DNA of 19,961 nucleotides from JAYEKL01 sp034660995 (GTDB lineage: Bacteria > Patescibacteriota > Minisyncoccia > JAHIHE01 > JAGLIN01): positions 1 to 19,961 of the forward strand of contig JAYEKL010000027.1 of assembly GCA_034660995.1 (NCBI GenBank). The letters run 5' to 3'. The translations under genes were made by a program, and so were the position numbers. Under the pieces are notes generated by a model. It was given only the letters and a program-made list of their open reading frames with translations, was not told the origin of the DNA and made no database searches. Below are positions 1-7,180 of this stretch, one piece after another (positions within the stretch are counted from its first letter, which is position 1; every line of letters starts with the position of its first letter).

Positions 1-600
1 CTAACGATTTGAATGCGTATTACAAAAAATTACAAAATAAAGAAATAGAACTTGTTAATAATAATATTGAAAAAATATATATAATAGATGCTCAAATACC
101 GTTGGAAGAATATAAAAAAGTTGAAATGTCGCGTATTAAATGGAAATATTTTTTTATTAATTTATCTGATTATAAAAAAGAATTATTTTGGCGTGATTTT
201 GCGATTCAATTTATTTTTGAGTTCAATGCCATGGAAGACAGTAAATTGTCGCAAAAAGAAGTAGAAAAAATTATAAAAAAACAGTATATAAAAAAGACCG
301 CTTATTCTCGCAACTATTTTTCATAATCGCTTTGAACGCATCCATCCGTTTTCCGATGGAAATGGAAGGGTTGGCAGATTATTGTTTGTTTGGATGCTGT
401 TAAAATCAGGATATGGTGTAATACTTTTTAAAAATAAAAATCACCGTTCATATTTTTCAGTATTAGATCAAGCTGACAATAATAGACAAAGAAAGTTATT
501 TAGGCATTGTATCTGTGTTTATAAAAAAACTATTCAAGGTTTGTGTAATAGTATTTATTTGGGTTTTTGCATTAGATTGAGTTATATAATAAAAAATTAA
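1..600 (+). pseudogene. Broken Fic-family (Fido) protein, 5' end outside the window
   Basis: Two pieces in different frames add up to a damaged Fic protein. The first piece runs from the window edge to a stop at 326 and contains FNAMEDSKLSQKEVEKI, which matches the N-terminal Fic helix (usual form SNAIEGS.L...EV). The second piece, readable from about 292 to the stop at 600, contains HNRFERIHPFSDGNGRVGR, the complete Fic active-site motif HPFx(D/E)GNGRxxR with its catalytic His, followed by the usual LL..GY and Y...L..AD segments. In intact family members roughly 80-100 residues lie between these parts. Here they abut near 290-320 with a frame change, so an internal deletion and a frameshift are both needed. 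Fic proteins usually transfer AMP from ATP to target proteins, often as toxins of toxin-antitoxin pairs. This copy is very unlikely to work. No antitoxin is visible. Family assignment is firm; the length of the missing part is inferred. Confidence 0.8.
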
Positions 601-640
601 ATGATTTTAGGTTGAATTATTTTATGCTTAATAAGTGTAA

Positions 641-665
641 GGAACGAAAATTTCTGTTTCGTTCC
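641..665. repeat. Perfect 9-bp inverted repeat downstream of the Fic remnant
   Basis: GGAACGAAA (641-649) and TTTCGTTCC (657-665) are exact complements around a 7-nt loop. It lies 41 nt after the Fic stop. No T-run follows directly, so it is at best a weak or decayed terminator. The rest of 601-913 holds only the hairpin at 849-891 and a short AACACAA/TTGTGTT palindrome near 753-770; I see no convincing gene there. Confidence 0.5.
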
Positions 666-848
666 CGTGATTTCTTGTTATGCAGGAGTTTTTTTATTTT
701 GGCTATTGCGCTAAATGGACCTATGAATCACAAAACATTTTGAATGAGGCGAAAACACAATTATTGTGTTTAAAAGATAATAGTATTTGCGTCGCAGATG
801 AAAGATAGTTTTTAAATAGGATAAATTAAAACCTAAAATACGAAAGAT

Positions 849-891
849 CCTGAAACAATACTGAAATAAATTCAGCATGACATTGTTCAGG
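849..891. repeat. Palindromic spacer repeat before the glycosidase gene
   Basis: CCTGAAACAAT (849-859) pairs with ATTGTTCAGG (882-891) with one bulged base, and an inner CTGAA/TTCAG pair (861-865 and 871-875) continues the hairpin. It ends 22 nt before the glycosidase start, so it would sit in that gene's leader if transcription starts upstream. Its compact palindromic form suggests an interspersed repeat; only a genome-wide search can confirm copy number. Confidence 0.55.
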
Positions 892-913
892 ATGACAATT
901 TAAAAACATTCAT

Positions 914-2725
914 ATGAAGTTAAATAAAAATCTTTGGATCTCGGGAGGATATTACGTAGATTTTGACACTTATGAGCAGTTTCGTATTATTGGCCCAAAT
1001 AACCATCTTTATTGTGGATTGATTGATATTCCGAGACACAAAATTGTAATTAATTCAGTTAAAGATAAAGATAATGTTTTATGCATTAAAGGTTTTTTTA
1101 ATGCGCAAAAAATAAATCTGTATTATCCAGCAATGGATGATATGAGAACTGTGCGAGAGGAAATTGGCTCGGAAACTTTTTTACAGATTAGAAAAAGAGT
1201 GTATGATCGTCTCGTTCCTCAGTTTGTTAGAAAAACCAAAAAGGACGGAAAAACATTTTTAAAATTTAAGAGAAGATATGGTAGAAAATATTACCAAACA
1301 ATTTTTGAATTTAATAAAAGTATTGAGGTTAAGAAAATAAAAAAGCCCTTTGCTGGTTTTGAGATAAGTTTTAAAACAAAGAAAATAGATTTTACTATTA
1401 AGGCAAGTACTAATGATCTAAATTATAAAAAGATAAAGAAGGTTAGTCTAGTTAACAAAAAAGATTTTGACTTTCAGGTTTTTGGAGAAAAAAAGAAACT
1501 AATTGAAAAAATATGGACGCAGACTGAAATTGAAATTAAGCATTTGTTGGAATGGAAAAAAACATCTGGTGATCGTTTTGGAACAATATTTCCAAGAGAC
1601 TGGATGGAAGCGGCTGATATTGGTCATCACGATTTGACTTCCGAAGTTAGGGGCTATATGTATGAAGAATCATTGAAAAATGTTAATTCAAGGGGCGCGG
1701 GGTGGCACGAAGATGTGGTGGGAGAATTTAAATATGAATATGAGGTATCTGGTAAAGATATTCTAGACAGACATATGATTGATATTGAACCGCATTATCT
1801 AATGAATATTAGATATTTCTCGCAAAACTTTTGGTTAAAAAAAGAAAATAGGAAAAGAATGCATTTGGTGGCGAAGTATATTTTAAAACAAGCGAAGACG
1901 AGAGGGCATATTACATTTAAAAAGGATAATGATACGGGGAACTGGAGAGATAGCGGAAATGCGTTTAGAAGGTTAAGCGATGTTATTGCTCCTTTTGATG
2001 TTAATGCCGTATTTTATCCAAAAGCCTTACACTCTATTAGAGATAATTATAAAGAATTTGGGTTCAAGGATAATGATGTTTTAGAGATAAATAAGATATA
2101 TCAAAAATGGAAAAATAAAAAAGATGAATATAAATTTAAAAATGAAGATGGAACAACGGCATATGCTCTTGCTCTTTATGGATCTAAGGATAAAAAAAAT
2201 AAGTTTGTATATCGAAAAATGGAATTAAATCATATTGATGAATCTTATCTTTATACCTACTGTAGGGGAGAACAAAAAGAAGTGAAAAGTTTTTGTAAGC
2301 GTCTTATGGATTTAAACTATTTTTATACAAAATCTGGTCCGATTCTTGTCGCCAAAAAGAACAAATATTTTTATACGTCGCAAGAATATCATGGATTGGT
2401 TATTTGGATCAAGCAAACTGCGTTTATTGTTTTAGGTCTTAGCAAGCATTTAAAATTTTCTATCATTGAAGGATGGCCCATTAGTACTCAACGAATGATC
2501 AAAAAAACGATTCTAAAAATTACTGAGAATACTTTAAGCGCAATAGAACAAATGGAATCTATTCCTGAAGTTTATGCTGATATTGATGGCAAAGCAATTC
2601 CATATCATAACTTAACTGGAAAGAAAGACCGAGGAAGCGAAGTGCAATTGTGGTCGGCTATAGGGATTAGGAGGATTATAAGAAAATATTATGAGTTGCT
2701 GACTGATAAAAGATATGAGATATAA
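914..2725 (+). CDS. Six-hairpin glycosidase, glycogen-debranching / glucosidase-like
   Basis: A 603-residue protein with no signal peptide or membrane segment, so probably cytoplasmic. Residues 1-190 are rich in short beta-like stretches and look like the N-terminal sandwich common in this superfamily. From about 195 onward the sequence looks like an (alpha/alpha)6 barrel, with conserved-looking acidic and aromatic motifs: FPRDW (226-230), DIEPHY (290-295), GNWRDS (342-347), QEYHG (490-494) and EVQLWSA (576-582). The last resembles the QxWS end motif of amylo-1,6-glucosidases. These glycosidases invert at alpha-glucosidic bonds, using a Glu/Asp pair; I cannot assign the catalytic residues or exact substrate. 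Trehalase-like or glucoamylase-like activity is possible. The ROK kinase gene starts 31 nt downstream in the same direction, which suggests one unit that frees and phosphorylates glucose. ATG 914 opens with the protein's first aromatic block; no Shine-Dalgarno sequence precedes it. Confidence 0.7.
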   Translation: MKLNKNLWISGGYYVDFDTYEQFRIIGPNNHLYCGLIDIPRHKIVINSVKDKDNVLCIKGFFNAQKINLYYPAMDDMRTVREEIGSETFLQIRKRVYDRLVPQFVRKTKKDGKTFLKFKRRYGRKYYQTIFEFNKSIEVKKIKKPFAGFEISFKTKKIDFTIKASTNDLNYKKIKKVSLVNKKDFDFQVFGEKKKLIEKIWTQTEIEIKHLLEWKKTSGDRFGTIFPRDWMEAADIGHHDLTSEVRGYMYEESLKNVNSRGAGWHEDVVGEFKYEYEVSGKDILDRHMIDIEPHYLMNIRYFSQNFWLKKENRKRMHLVAKYILKQAKTRGHITFKKDNDTGNWRDSGNAFRRLSDVIAPFDVNAVFYPKALHSIRDNYKEFGFKDNDVLEINKIYQKWKNKKDEYKFKNEDGTTAYALALYGSKDKKNKFVYRKMELNHIDESYLYTYCRGEQKEVKSFCKRLMDLNYFYTKSGPILVAKKNKYFYTSQEYHGLVIWIKQTAFIVLGLSKHLKFSIIEGWPISTQRMIKKTILKITENTLSAIEQMESIPEVYADIDGKAIPYHNLTGKKDRGSEVQLWSAIGIRRIIRKYYELLTDKRYEI

Positions 2726-2756
2726 TGCAATTTATAAAATTTAAAATTTTATCATT

Positions 2757-3653
2757 ATGAAAAAAAATAATACTAAAAGAGTTCTATCTTTTGATGTTGG
2801 CGGGACGAAAATTGCTAGTGGAATTATTGAGTTTAAAGAAAATAGTTATCAAATCTATGATTATCAAAAAAATGCAACTCCTAAAAATAAAGATGGAGTT
2901 ATTCAAAAATTAATTGAGTTAATAGTTTACTATCAAAGGGATAACAAATTTAAAAAAATTGGGATTGGAATTGCTGGACAGATTGATTATAAAAATGAAA
3001 TAATAAAACATACGCCGAATATAAAAGGTTTTGATAATGTGAACTTAAGAAAAATTATAGAGGAGACAATTGGTGAGCGTGTAGAAATTGAAAACGATGT
3101 AAAATGTTTTGCTCTTGCGGAAAATGTTTTTGGTAGAGTGAGAAACTATCATAATATAGTTTATTTAGCTATCGGAACAGGAATAGGAGGGGCTATTGAA
3201 ATAGATAATAAATTATACAGAGGTGAAAATAATATTGCAGGTGAATTTGGACATATGATTATAGTCAGTAATGGAATAAAATGCGCATGTGGAAATAGGG
3301 GATGTTGGGAGCAATATGTGTCAGGGAAAGCTATTGAGAAATTATATTTTAATCTTTATGGAAACAAAAAAGGGGCAAAAGAAATTGTCTCTGATTCAAT
3401 AAAAGGAACCAAAAAAGATAAAAAAGTTATAAAGGAAGCAAGTTCTTATCTTGCGATAGGTTTGATAAACATCATCAATTCAGTAAATCCAGAAGTAATA
3501 CTTATTGGAGGAAGCGTTATTAAGCAGGATGAGATTTTAAAATTGGCAAAAAAAGAAGTGTTAAAAAAAGTTTTAATACCTGGAAGAAAGACTAAAATAC
3601 TAAAATCAAGGCTCGGTAATGAAGCGACATTAGTTGGCGCGGGGTTATTGTAG
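2757..3653 (+). CDS. ROK-family sugar kinase (glucokinase-like)
   Basis: 298 residues, the usual length for a ROK kinase. The N-terminal phosphate-binding motif DVGGTK is at 13-18. END (112-114) supplies the expected catalytic Asp. AIGTGIGG (138-145) is the second nucleotide-binding loop. EFGH (163-166) followed by CACGNRGCWE (176-185) is the complete ROK signature: Glu163, His166 and Glu185 for sugar binding, and His166, Cys176, Cys178 and Cys183 for zinc. There is no N-terminal helix-turn-helix, so it is a kinase rather than a ROK repressor. It most likely phosphorylates glucose or a close relative at O6 with ATP in the cytoplasm. Position 31 nt after the glycosidase supports a shared mRNA and a glucose-feeding role. 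Mannose, fructose or N-acetylhexosamine kinase activity cannot be excluded from sequence alone. ATG 2757 has an A+T-rich leader and no Shine-Dalgarno sequence. Confidence 0.85.
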   Translation: MKKNNTKRVLSFDVGGTKIASGIIEFKENSYQIYDYQKNATPKNKDGVIQKLIELIVYYQRDNKFKKIGIGIAGQIDYKNEIIKHTPNIKGFDNVNLRKIIEETIGERVEIENDVKCFALAENVFGRVRNYHNIVYLAIGTGIGGAIEIDNKLYRGENNIAGEFGHMIIVSNGIKCACGNRGCWEQYVSGKAIEKLYFNLYGNKKGAKEIVSDSIKGTKKDKKVIKEASSYLAIGLINIINSVNPEVILIGGSVIKQDEILKLAKKEVLKKVLIPGRKTKILKSRLGNEATLVGAGLL

Positions 3654-3697
3654 TAATGGGTGTAAGATAATTAGTAGTATAAATTGATTTAGACAAT

Positions 3698-3777
3698 AAT
3701 ATTGTTCGACTTTATGGAGAACTATTGCATATAATTGCTTCTCTGCGTACAACTTCTCCACAAGGTCGAAGAATATT
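3698..3777. repeat. Long inverted repeat, 24-bp arms with 3 mismatches
   Basis: The left arm (3698-3721) and right arm (3754-3777) are complementary at 21 of 24 positions, joined by a 32-nt loop. Each arm starts from an AATATT end and finishes at GGAGAA/TTCTCC. It lies 44 nt after the ROK kinase stop. No T-run follows, so it is not a classic terminator. A small non-coding palindromic element is the simplest reading. Confidence 0.6.
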
Positions 3778-3809
3778 TAGCAAGATAATAGTTATCTTTT
3801 AATCGATAG

Positions 3810-3888
3810 AATTCCCCGATGCTTGCATCGGTTGGAGTTGTCAAAAGGAATTTTTTCCTCTTGATACCTCGTCAGCTTGCTACGAGGT
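3810..3888. repeat. Cluster of nested palindromes upstream of the transporter
   Basis: Two tight hairpins stand side by side. CCGATGC/GCATCGG (3816-3822, 3825-3831) is flanked by an outer AATTCC/GGAATT pair (3810-3815, 3847-3852). ACCTCGT/ACGAGGT (3866-3872, 3882-3888) encloses an inner AGC/GCT pair. Both hairpins share a GC-TT-GC type tip. The second ends 23 nt before the transporter start. Together with 3698-3777 they fill the 258-nt spacer, which has no gene. Confidence 0.6.
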
Positions 3889-3911
3889 GATTCATTAGTA
3901 ACTAAAATTTT

Positions 3912-5006
3912 ATGGCAAAAAAAGAAATTTATCGAAAGATTGCCAGTTCTTTAATTTTTTTATATCTTTTCTTTTTAAGTATGAAGTTAATGTCTTCTTC
4001 GTTCAAAATGTTCGGGGAAGATTTTTCAAATAATCTTATTTTCCTAACCTCAGATCCATTTGTTGCTCTATTTATTGGAATTTTGGTGACTAGTGTTGCT
4101 CAGAGTTCTTCTTTCACTACTTCTTTGGTAGTCGGACTTGTCGCAAGCGGATGCTTAACATTGGGTGGCGCGATACCAATTGTGCTTGGAGCAAACATTG
4201 GAACAACTGTTACAAATACTATTGTTTCCATTTCCCATATTTGTAAAAAGAGTGAATTTAAAAGAGCATTTGAAGCGGCAATTCTTCATGATATTCATAA
4301 TGTATTGGCGGTGATTCTGTTTTTTCCTCTTGAGTTGAAGTTTCATTTTTTAGAAAAAGCGTCAGTGTTTATCACTGGCGCTATTTTTAATTCTTGGTCA
4401 ATGTCAGAAACGATTGCTAGGGGGTCATTTTCTAGTCCGCTTAGTTATGTTCTTAATCCGATAGTAAATATTTTGAAAGACATTTTTAGTGGAAATCCTT
4501 TGTTGCTAGCAATAATTTCTCTAGCAATGTTATTTCTCTCTCTTTCATCTTTTGTTAAAATTTTAAAACCGCTTGTTAAAACAGAGTTTAAAGAGGTTAT
4601 TCACAATTCAATTTTTAAAAGTCATAAAAGAAGTTTTATTTTTGGAATATTGCTTACCGCGTTCGCGCAAAGCAGTTCTGTAACAACATCTTTAATTATT
4701 CCTTTTGCTGGTCTTGGTATTTTACAGCTAGAAGCGATCTATCCATATGTTTTGGGAGCAAATATTGGTACGACGATCACGGCTCTTTTAGTTGCGTTTA
4801 CTTTAGGGAGTTATGCGGCTGTTACCGTGGCAATGGCACATTGTCTTTTTAATATATTTGGAAGTATTATTATTTATCCATTTAGGATAATTCCTATTTC
4901 TATTGCTACAAAAATTGGTGATACCGCATTAACTTCAAGAATAATTCCTATTGTCTATATTGCTGTTATGTTTTTTCTAGTTCCGCTGTTGATTGTGTTT
5001 TTTTGA
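3912..5006 (+). CDS. Na+/phosphate cotransporter-family membrane protein
   Basis: 364 mostly hydrophobic residues, giving about eight or nine membrane segments. It shows the internal duplication typical of the Na/Pi-cotransporter II (NptA/SLC34-like) family: AQSSSFTTSL at 63-72 with GANIGTT at 93-99, and again AQSSSVTTSL at 252-261 with GANIGTT at 282-288. The QSSS repeats line the sodium and phosphate path in this family. The C-terminal PhoU-like domain found on many bacterial relatives is absent; the protein ends inside the last membrane helix. It probably sits in the cytoplasmic membrane and moves phosphate, or a similar anion, with sodium. No phosphate-regulon genes are adjacent. The ATG 3912 start follows the palindrome cluster with an AAAATTTT leader and no Shine-Dalgarno sequence. 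The gene converges on tyrS, with a shared terminator between them. Confidence 0.85.
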   Translation: MAKKEIYRKIASSLIFLYLFFLSMKLMSSSFKMFGEDFSNNLIFLTSDPFVALFIGILVTSVAQSSSFTTSLVVGLVASGCLTLGGAIPIVLGANIGTTVTNTIVSISHICKKSEFKRAFEAAILHDIHNVLAVILFFPLELKFHFLEKASVFITGAIFNSWSMSETIARGSFSSPLSYVLNPIVNILKDIFSGNPLLLAIISLAMLFLSLSSFVKILKPLVKTEFKEVIHNSIFKSHKRSFIFGILLTAFAQSSSVTTSLIIPFAGLGILQLEAIYPYVLGANIGTTITALLVAFTLGSYAAVTVAMAHCLFNIFGSIIIYPFRIIPISIATKIGDTALTSRIIPIVYIAVMFFLVPLLIVFF

Positions 5007-5080
5007 GATAAAAAATATAGCGCGTACTATAAAAAGATAAAAAATAAATATTTTTTCATAAATATAAATCTACAAAAACC

Positions 5081-5108
5081 ACAACTCTAGTTATTAAGCT
5101 AGAGTTGT
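5081..5108. terminator. Bidirectional terminator between the transporter gene and tyrS
   Basis: ACAACTCTAG (5081-5090) and CTAGAGTTGT (5099-5108) form a perfect 10-bp stem with an 8-nt loop, placed between two convergent genes. On the plus strand the stem is followed by a short T-rich stretch, TTGTTATTT. On the minus strand it is followed by TGGTTTTTG. It would stop transcription from both sides. Confidence 0.75.
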
Positions 5109-5114
5109 TATTTA

Positions 5115-6302
5115 TCAACCTATTTTAATCTTTACAAATCTTCTTTTTCCAACCTGCGCAATCATTTCATCTTTAACTTTAATTTCCTTTTCAAAATCTT
5201 TTTGCACAATATCATCAATTTTAATTCCGCCTTGTTGAACGAGGCGACGAGCTTCTCCTTTTGAGGAAACTATTTTTAGTTCATATAACAAATCTACCAA
5301 TTTCCAATTTCCAATTTCCAATTTTATTTCTTCTATATCGCTTGGTTTTTGTTTATCTCGGAAAATTTTGTTAAATTCCTCTTCAGCTTTTTTAGCAGAT
5401 TTTTTGTTGTGGTAAGTTGTGATAATGTTTTTAGCTAATTCTACTTTGATATCTCGTGGATTTTTTGAGGAATTTTTTAAGGCTGATTTTATTTGCGCAA
5501 GTTCATTTTCATCTAGGTTGGTCAACAATTTAAAATAATAGAATATCATTTCATCAGAGATAGACATAATCTTTCCAAACATTGAGTTTGGCTCTTCTAT
5601 AATTCCGATATAGTTATCAAGGCTTTTACTCATTTTTTCTTTTCCATCAAGTCCGACTAAAAGGGGAGTAGTTAAAATATTTTGTTCGGGCAGATTCATT
5701 TTTCTTTGCAGATCTCTAGCTGCAAGCATATTAAATTTTTGGTCAGTGCCGCCAATTTCTAAATCAGACTTGATCATAATTGAATCATACGCTTGCATAA
5801 CTGGATAGAGCATTTCGCTGGTAGCAATATCAGTCCCTTCTTTTAATCGTTTAGAAAAATCATCACGCTCTAAAATTCTGGCAACGGTAAATTTGCTGGT
5901 GAGTTTTAAAATGTCCTCAAAATTAAGTTTTGAAAACCATTCGCTATTGTATCTTATTTCTGTTTTTTTTACATCCAGAATTTTTCCAACTTGCGTAAAA
6001 TAGCTTTTAGCATTTTCCTTTACCTTTTCGCTTGAAAGAGCTGGTCGTGTTTTTGATTTTCCAGAGGGGTCACCGATCATTCCTGTATAGTCGCCGATGA
6101 TAAAAACAACTTGGTGTCCTAAATTCTGAAACTCTTTTAATTTTCGCAATACGATAGAATGTCCCAAATGCAAATCTGGTCGTGATGGGTCACAGCCTAA
6201 TTTAATTCTTAATTTCTTCCCAGAATTTAATTTTTTCTCTAAATCTGTCTTTATAATAACTTCTTCCGTGTTGTGAGTGAGAAGGGTTTTGATTTTGTTC
6301 AT
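5115..6302 (-). CDS. tyrS: Tyrosyl-tRNA synthetase
   Basis: 395 residues. It charges tRNA-Tyr with tyrosine in the cytoplasm. The class I HIGH motif appears as HLGH (45-48), followed by GDYTGMIGDPSGKS (70-83), SDLEIGGTDQKFN (179-191, tyrosine and adenylate pocket) and KMSKS (223-227). KMSKS rather than KFGKT places it in the TyrZ-like branch of bacterial TyrRS. Residues from about 332 to the end form the S4 RNA-binding domain (SKGEARRLVQQGGIKI). ATG at 6302 is preceded by AAGAG three nt upstream, a poorly placed ribosome site. A TATAAT box lies 9 nt before it on the minus strand (plus 6312-6317), so the leader could be almost nil. The NYN gene lies 75 nt upstream on the same strand. A run of four 7-bp units is embedded in the coding sequence just ahead of the S4 domain. 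Confidence 0.96.
   Translation of the reverse strand: MNKIKTLLTHNTEEVIIKTDLEKKLNSGKKLRIKLGCDPSRPDLHLGHSIVLRKLKEFQNLGHQVVFIIGDYTGMIGDPSGKSKTRPALSSEKVKENAKSYFTQVGKILDVKKTEIRYNSEWFSKLNFEDILKLTSKFTVARILERDDFSKRLKEGTDIATSEMLYPVMQAYDSIMIKSDLEIGGTDQKFNMLAARDLQRKMNLPEQNILTTPLLVGLDGKEKMSKSLDNYIGIIEEPNSMFGKIMSISDEMIFYYFKLLTNLDENELAQIKSALKNSSKNPRDIKVELAKNIITTYHNKKSAKKAEEEFNKIFRDKQKPSDIEEIKLEIGNWKLVDLLYELKIVSSKGEARRLVQQGGIKIDDIVQKDFEKEIKVKDEMIAQVGKRRFVKIKIG
5297..5324 (-). repeat. Four tandem 7-bp units inside tyrS
   Basis: CCAATTT is repeated four times without error on the plus strand (AAATTGG on the coding strand). It encodes KLEIGNWKL at the linker between the catalytic/anticodon-binding part and the S4 domain of TyrRS. 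Because 7 is not a multiple of 3, gain or loss of one unit would break the frame. Confidence 0.85.
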
Positions 6303-6377
6303 GCTCTTGACATTATATTTAATTATGATAGTATATAAGCATAATCACGACGAAAAGCGCCCTATAAGGTTTTGTCC

Positions 6378-6890
6378 TTAGTGGGTTCTTTTTTTATATT
6401 CTAATTTCTTTCGCAAATCAGAAACAAAAGCTAAATATTTTGAGGGAAATTTTTTTAGTAATATGGAACATCGCGCTTGATTCGGAATGAGTATTTTCCC
6501 CAATTTATTTTTGTTTATTAAATATTCAACTAAACAATGAAAGTCTCCATCGCCGGAAATAATAATTGCCTTGTTGTAATTTTTAAATTCAATCATTGTA
6601 TGCAACACTAACTCGGCGTCAACATTCCCTTTAACGAAACCTTTTTCGTCTTTTTTGTACTCAAGTGTTGGTTTAAAAACAACAAGATAGCCAGCCTTTT
6701 GCAAAAAGGTATATAATGGCTCATTTCCTGAAACATGTCCAATAAAAATAAATGCGTCTTTAACCTTATATTTTTCCTTAAGATAAACACGAAATTTTCT
6801 GAAATCTAATTTCCAACCCAAACCTTGAATTGATAGGTTTAAATTCTGGCTGTCAATAAACGCGTAATTTTTTAATTCTTGATTTTTCAT
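6378..6890 (-). CDS. NYN-domain (PIN-like) ribonuclease, LabA/DUF88 type
   Basis: 170 residues, essentially one NYN domain. The acidic metal-site residues expected in the PIN/FEN-like fold are visible: FIDSQNLNL (Asp13, Asn16), GNVDAELVL (Asp91) and ISGDGDFHCLV (Asp114, Asp116). The family is expected to cut RNA with a metal ion; the substrate is unknown. It is probably cytoplasmic, with no signal or membrane segment. This is the one clear Shine-Dalgarno start in the window: AAGGA on the minus strand (plus 6896-6900), 5 nt before ATG 6890. Upstream, a perfect 11-bp palindrome overlaps a TTGTCA box, so expression may be controlled there. tyrS follows 75 nt downstream with no strong terminator between, so the pair may be partly co-transcribed. 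The link to tRNA charging could hint at tRNA or mRNA decay, but that is a guess. Confidence 0.85.
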   Translation of the reverse strand: MKNQELKNYAFIDSQNLNLSIQGLGWKLDFRKFRVYLKEKYKVKDAFIFIGHVSGNEPLYTFLQKAGYLVVFKPTLEYKKDEKGFVKGNVDAELVLHTMIEFKNYNKAIIISGDGDFHCLVEYLINKNKLGKILIPNQARCSILLKKFPSKYLAFVSDLRKKLEYKKRTH

Positions 6891-6913
6891 GACGATCCTT
6901 ATTTTTATATAAG

Positions 6914-6951
6914 ATTTAAGTTGATTGAAATTGATACTGACAATTTCAATC
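6914..6951 (-). promoter_or_regulatory. Palindromic operator candidate over a putative NYN-gene promoter
   Basis: GATTGAAATTG (6923-6933) and CAATTTCAATC (6941-6951) are perfect complements with a 7-nt centre. On the minus strand TTGTCA (6943-6938) could be a -35 box, with TTAAAT (6919-6914) as a poor -10 after 18 bp. A palindrome overlapping a promoter suggests a repressor site. No regulator can be named, and a transcript hairpin is the alternative. Confidence 0.4.
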
Positions 6952-6999
6952 TACCATAATTACTAAGCTTTCACAAGAAAAAGCTAATCTAGTTTATCC

Positions 7000-7028
7000 T
7001 TTTCAAATGTCAAAATTGTAGCTATAAT
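7000..7028 (+). promoter_or_regulatory. Putative promoter of the penicillin-binding protein gene
   Basis: TTTTCA (7000-7005), a 17-bp spacer, then a perfect TATAAT (7023-7028). Transcription would start near 7035, giving a leader of about 145 nt that contains the structured element at 7061-7149. The -10 is strong and the -35 weak. Confidence 0.45.
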
Positions 7029-7060
7029 GTAATAGTATCAAGTAAATTGGAATTATACAG

Positions 7061-7149
7061 GTTGGCTCAATAGTCCCGATAGGGCTGTGGAGCCTGTTAT
7101 GCAAGAGGCTCCACAGGTCCGCCAGCCGGACGGACACAATGGAGCCAAC
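7061..7149 (+). other. Structured, cloverleaf-like leader element or MITE-like repeat
   Basis: Outer arms GTTGGCTC (7061-7068) and GAGCCAAC (7142-7149) enclose three hairpins: 7072-7076 with 7082-7086, then TGTGGAGCC/GGCTCCACA (7086-7094, 7107-7115), then GTCCG/CGGAC (7117-7121, 7127-7131). The GGCTC/GAGCC core occurs in both the outer and middle stems, so two exclusive folds are possible. It is locally much richer in G+C than its surroundings, which suggests either a structured RNA or an inserted palindromic element. It is not a tRNA: the middle arm is too long and no T-loop is seen. Confidence 0.55.
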
Positions 7150-7150
7150 G

Positions 7151-7177
7151 TACTTAATACTATATACTTAATACTAA
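7151..7177 (+). repeat. Direct repeat before the PBP start
   Basis: TACTTAATACTA occurs at 7151-7162 and again at 7165-7176, two bases apart, ending 4 nt before the ATG. There is no Shine-Dalgarno sequence in it. It follows directly on the structured element and may belong to the same inserted unit. Confidence 0.6.
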
Positions 7178-7180
7178 CCC

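Noticed and set aside
680..808. A 42-codon frame beginning MQEFFYFGYCAKWTYESQNI
   Set aside because: No ribosome site or promoter, no recognisable family, and it lies in a repeat-bearing spacer behind a pseudogene; chance is more likely.
3654..3911. A CRISPR array
   Set aside because: The repeats are inverted, different from each other and not regularly spaced; no cas gene is present.
5004..5006. Recoded TGA (Gly), as in Gracilibacteria and Absconditabacteria
   Set aside because: TGA ends the transporter at the expected place and internal TGA codons are absent from the long conserved genes, so the standard code applies.
7061..7149. A tRNA or tRNA-like gene
   Set aside because: The four-arm form is suggestive, but the middle stem has 9 bp with a 12-nt loop, and there is no GTTCRANYC T-loop or CCA-end geometry.
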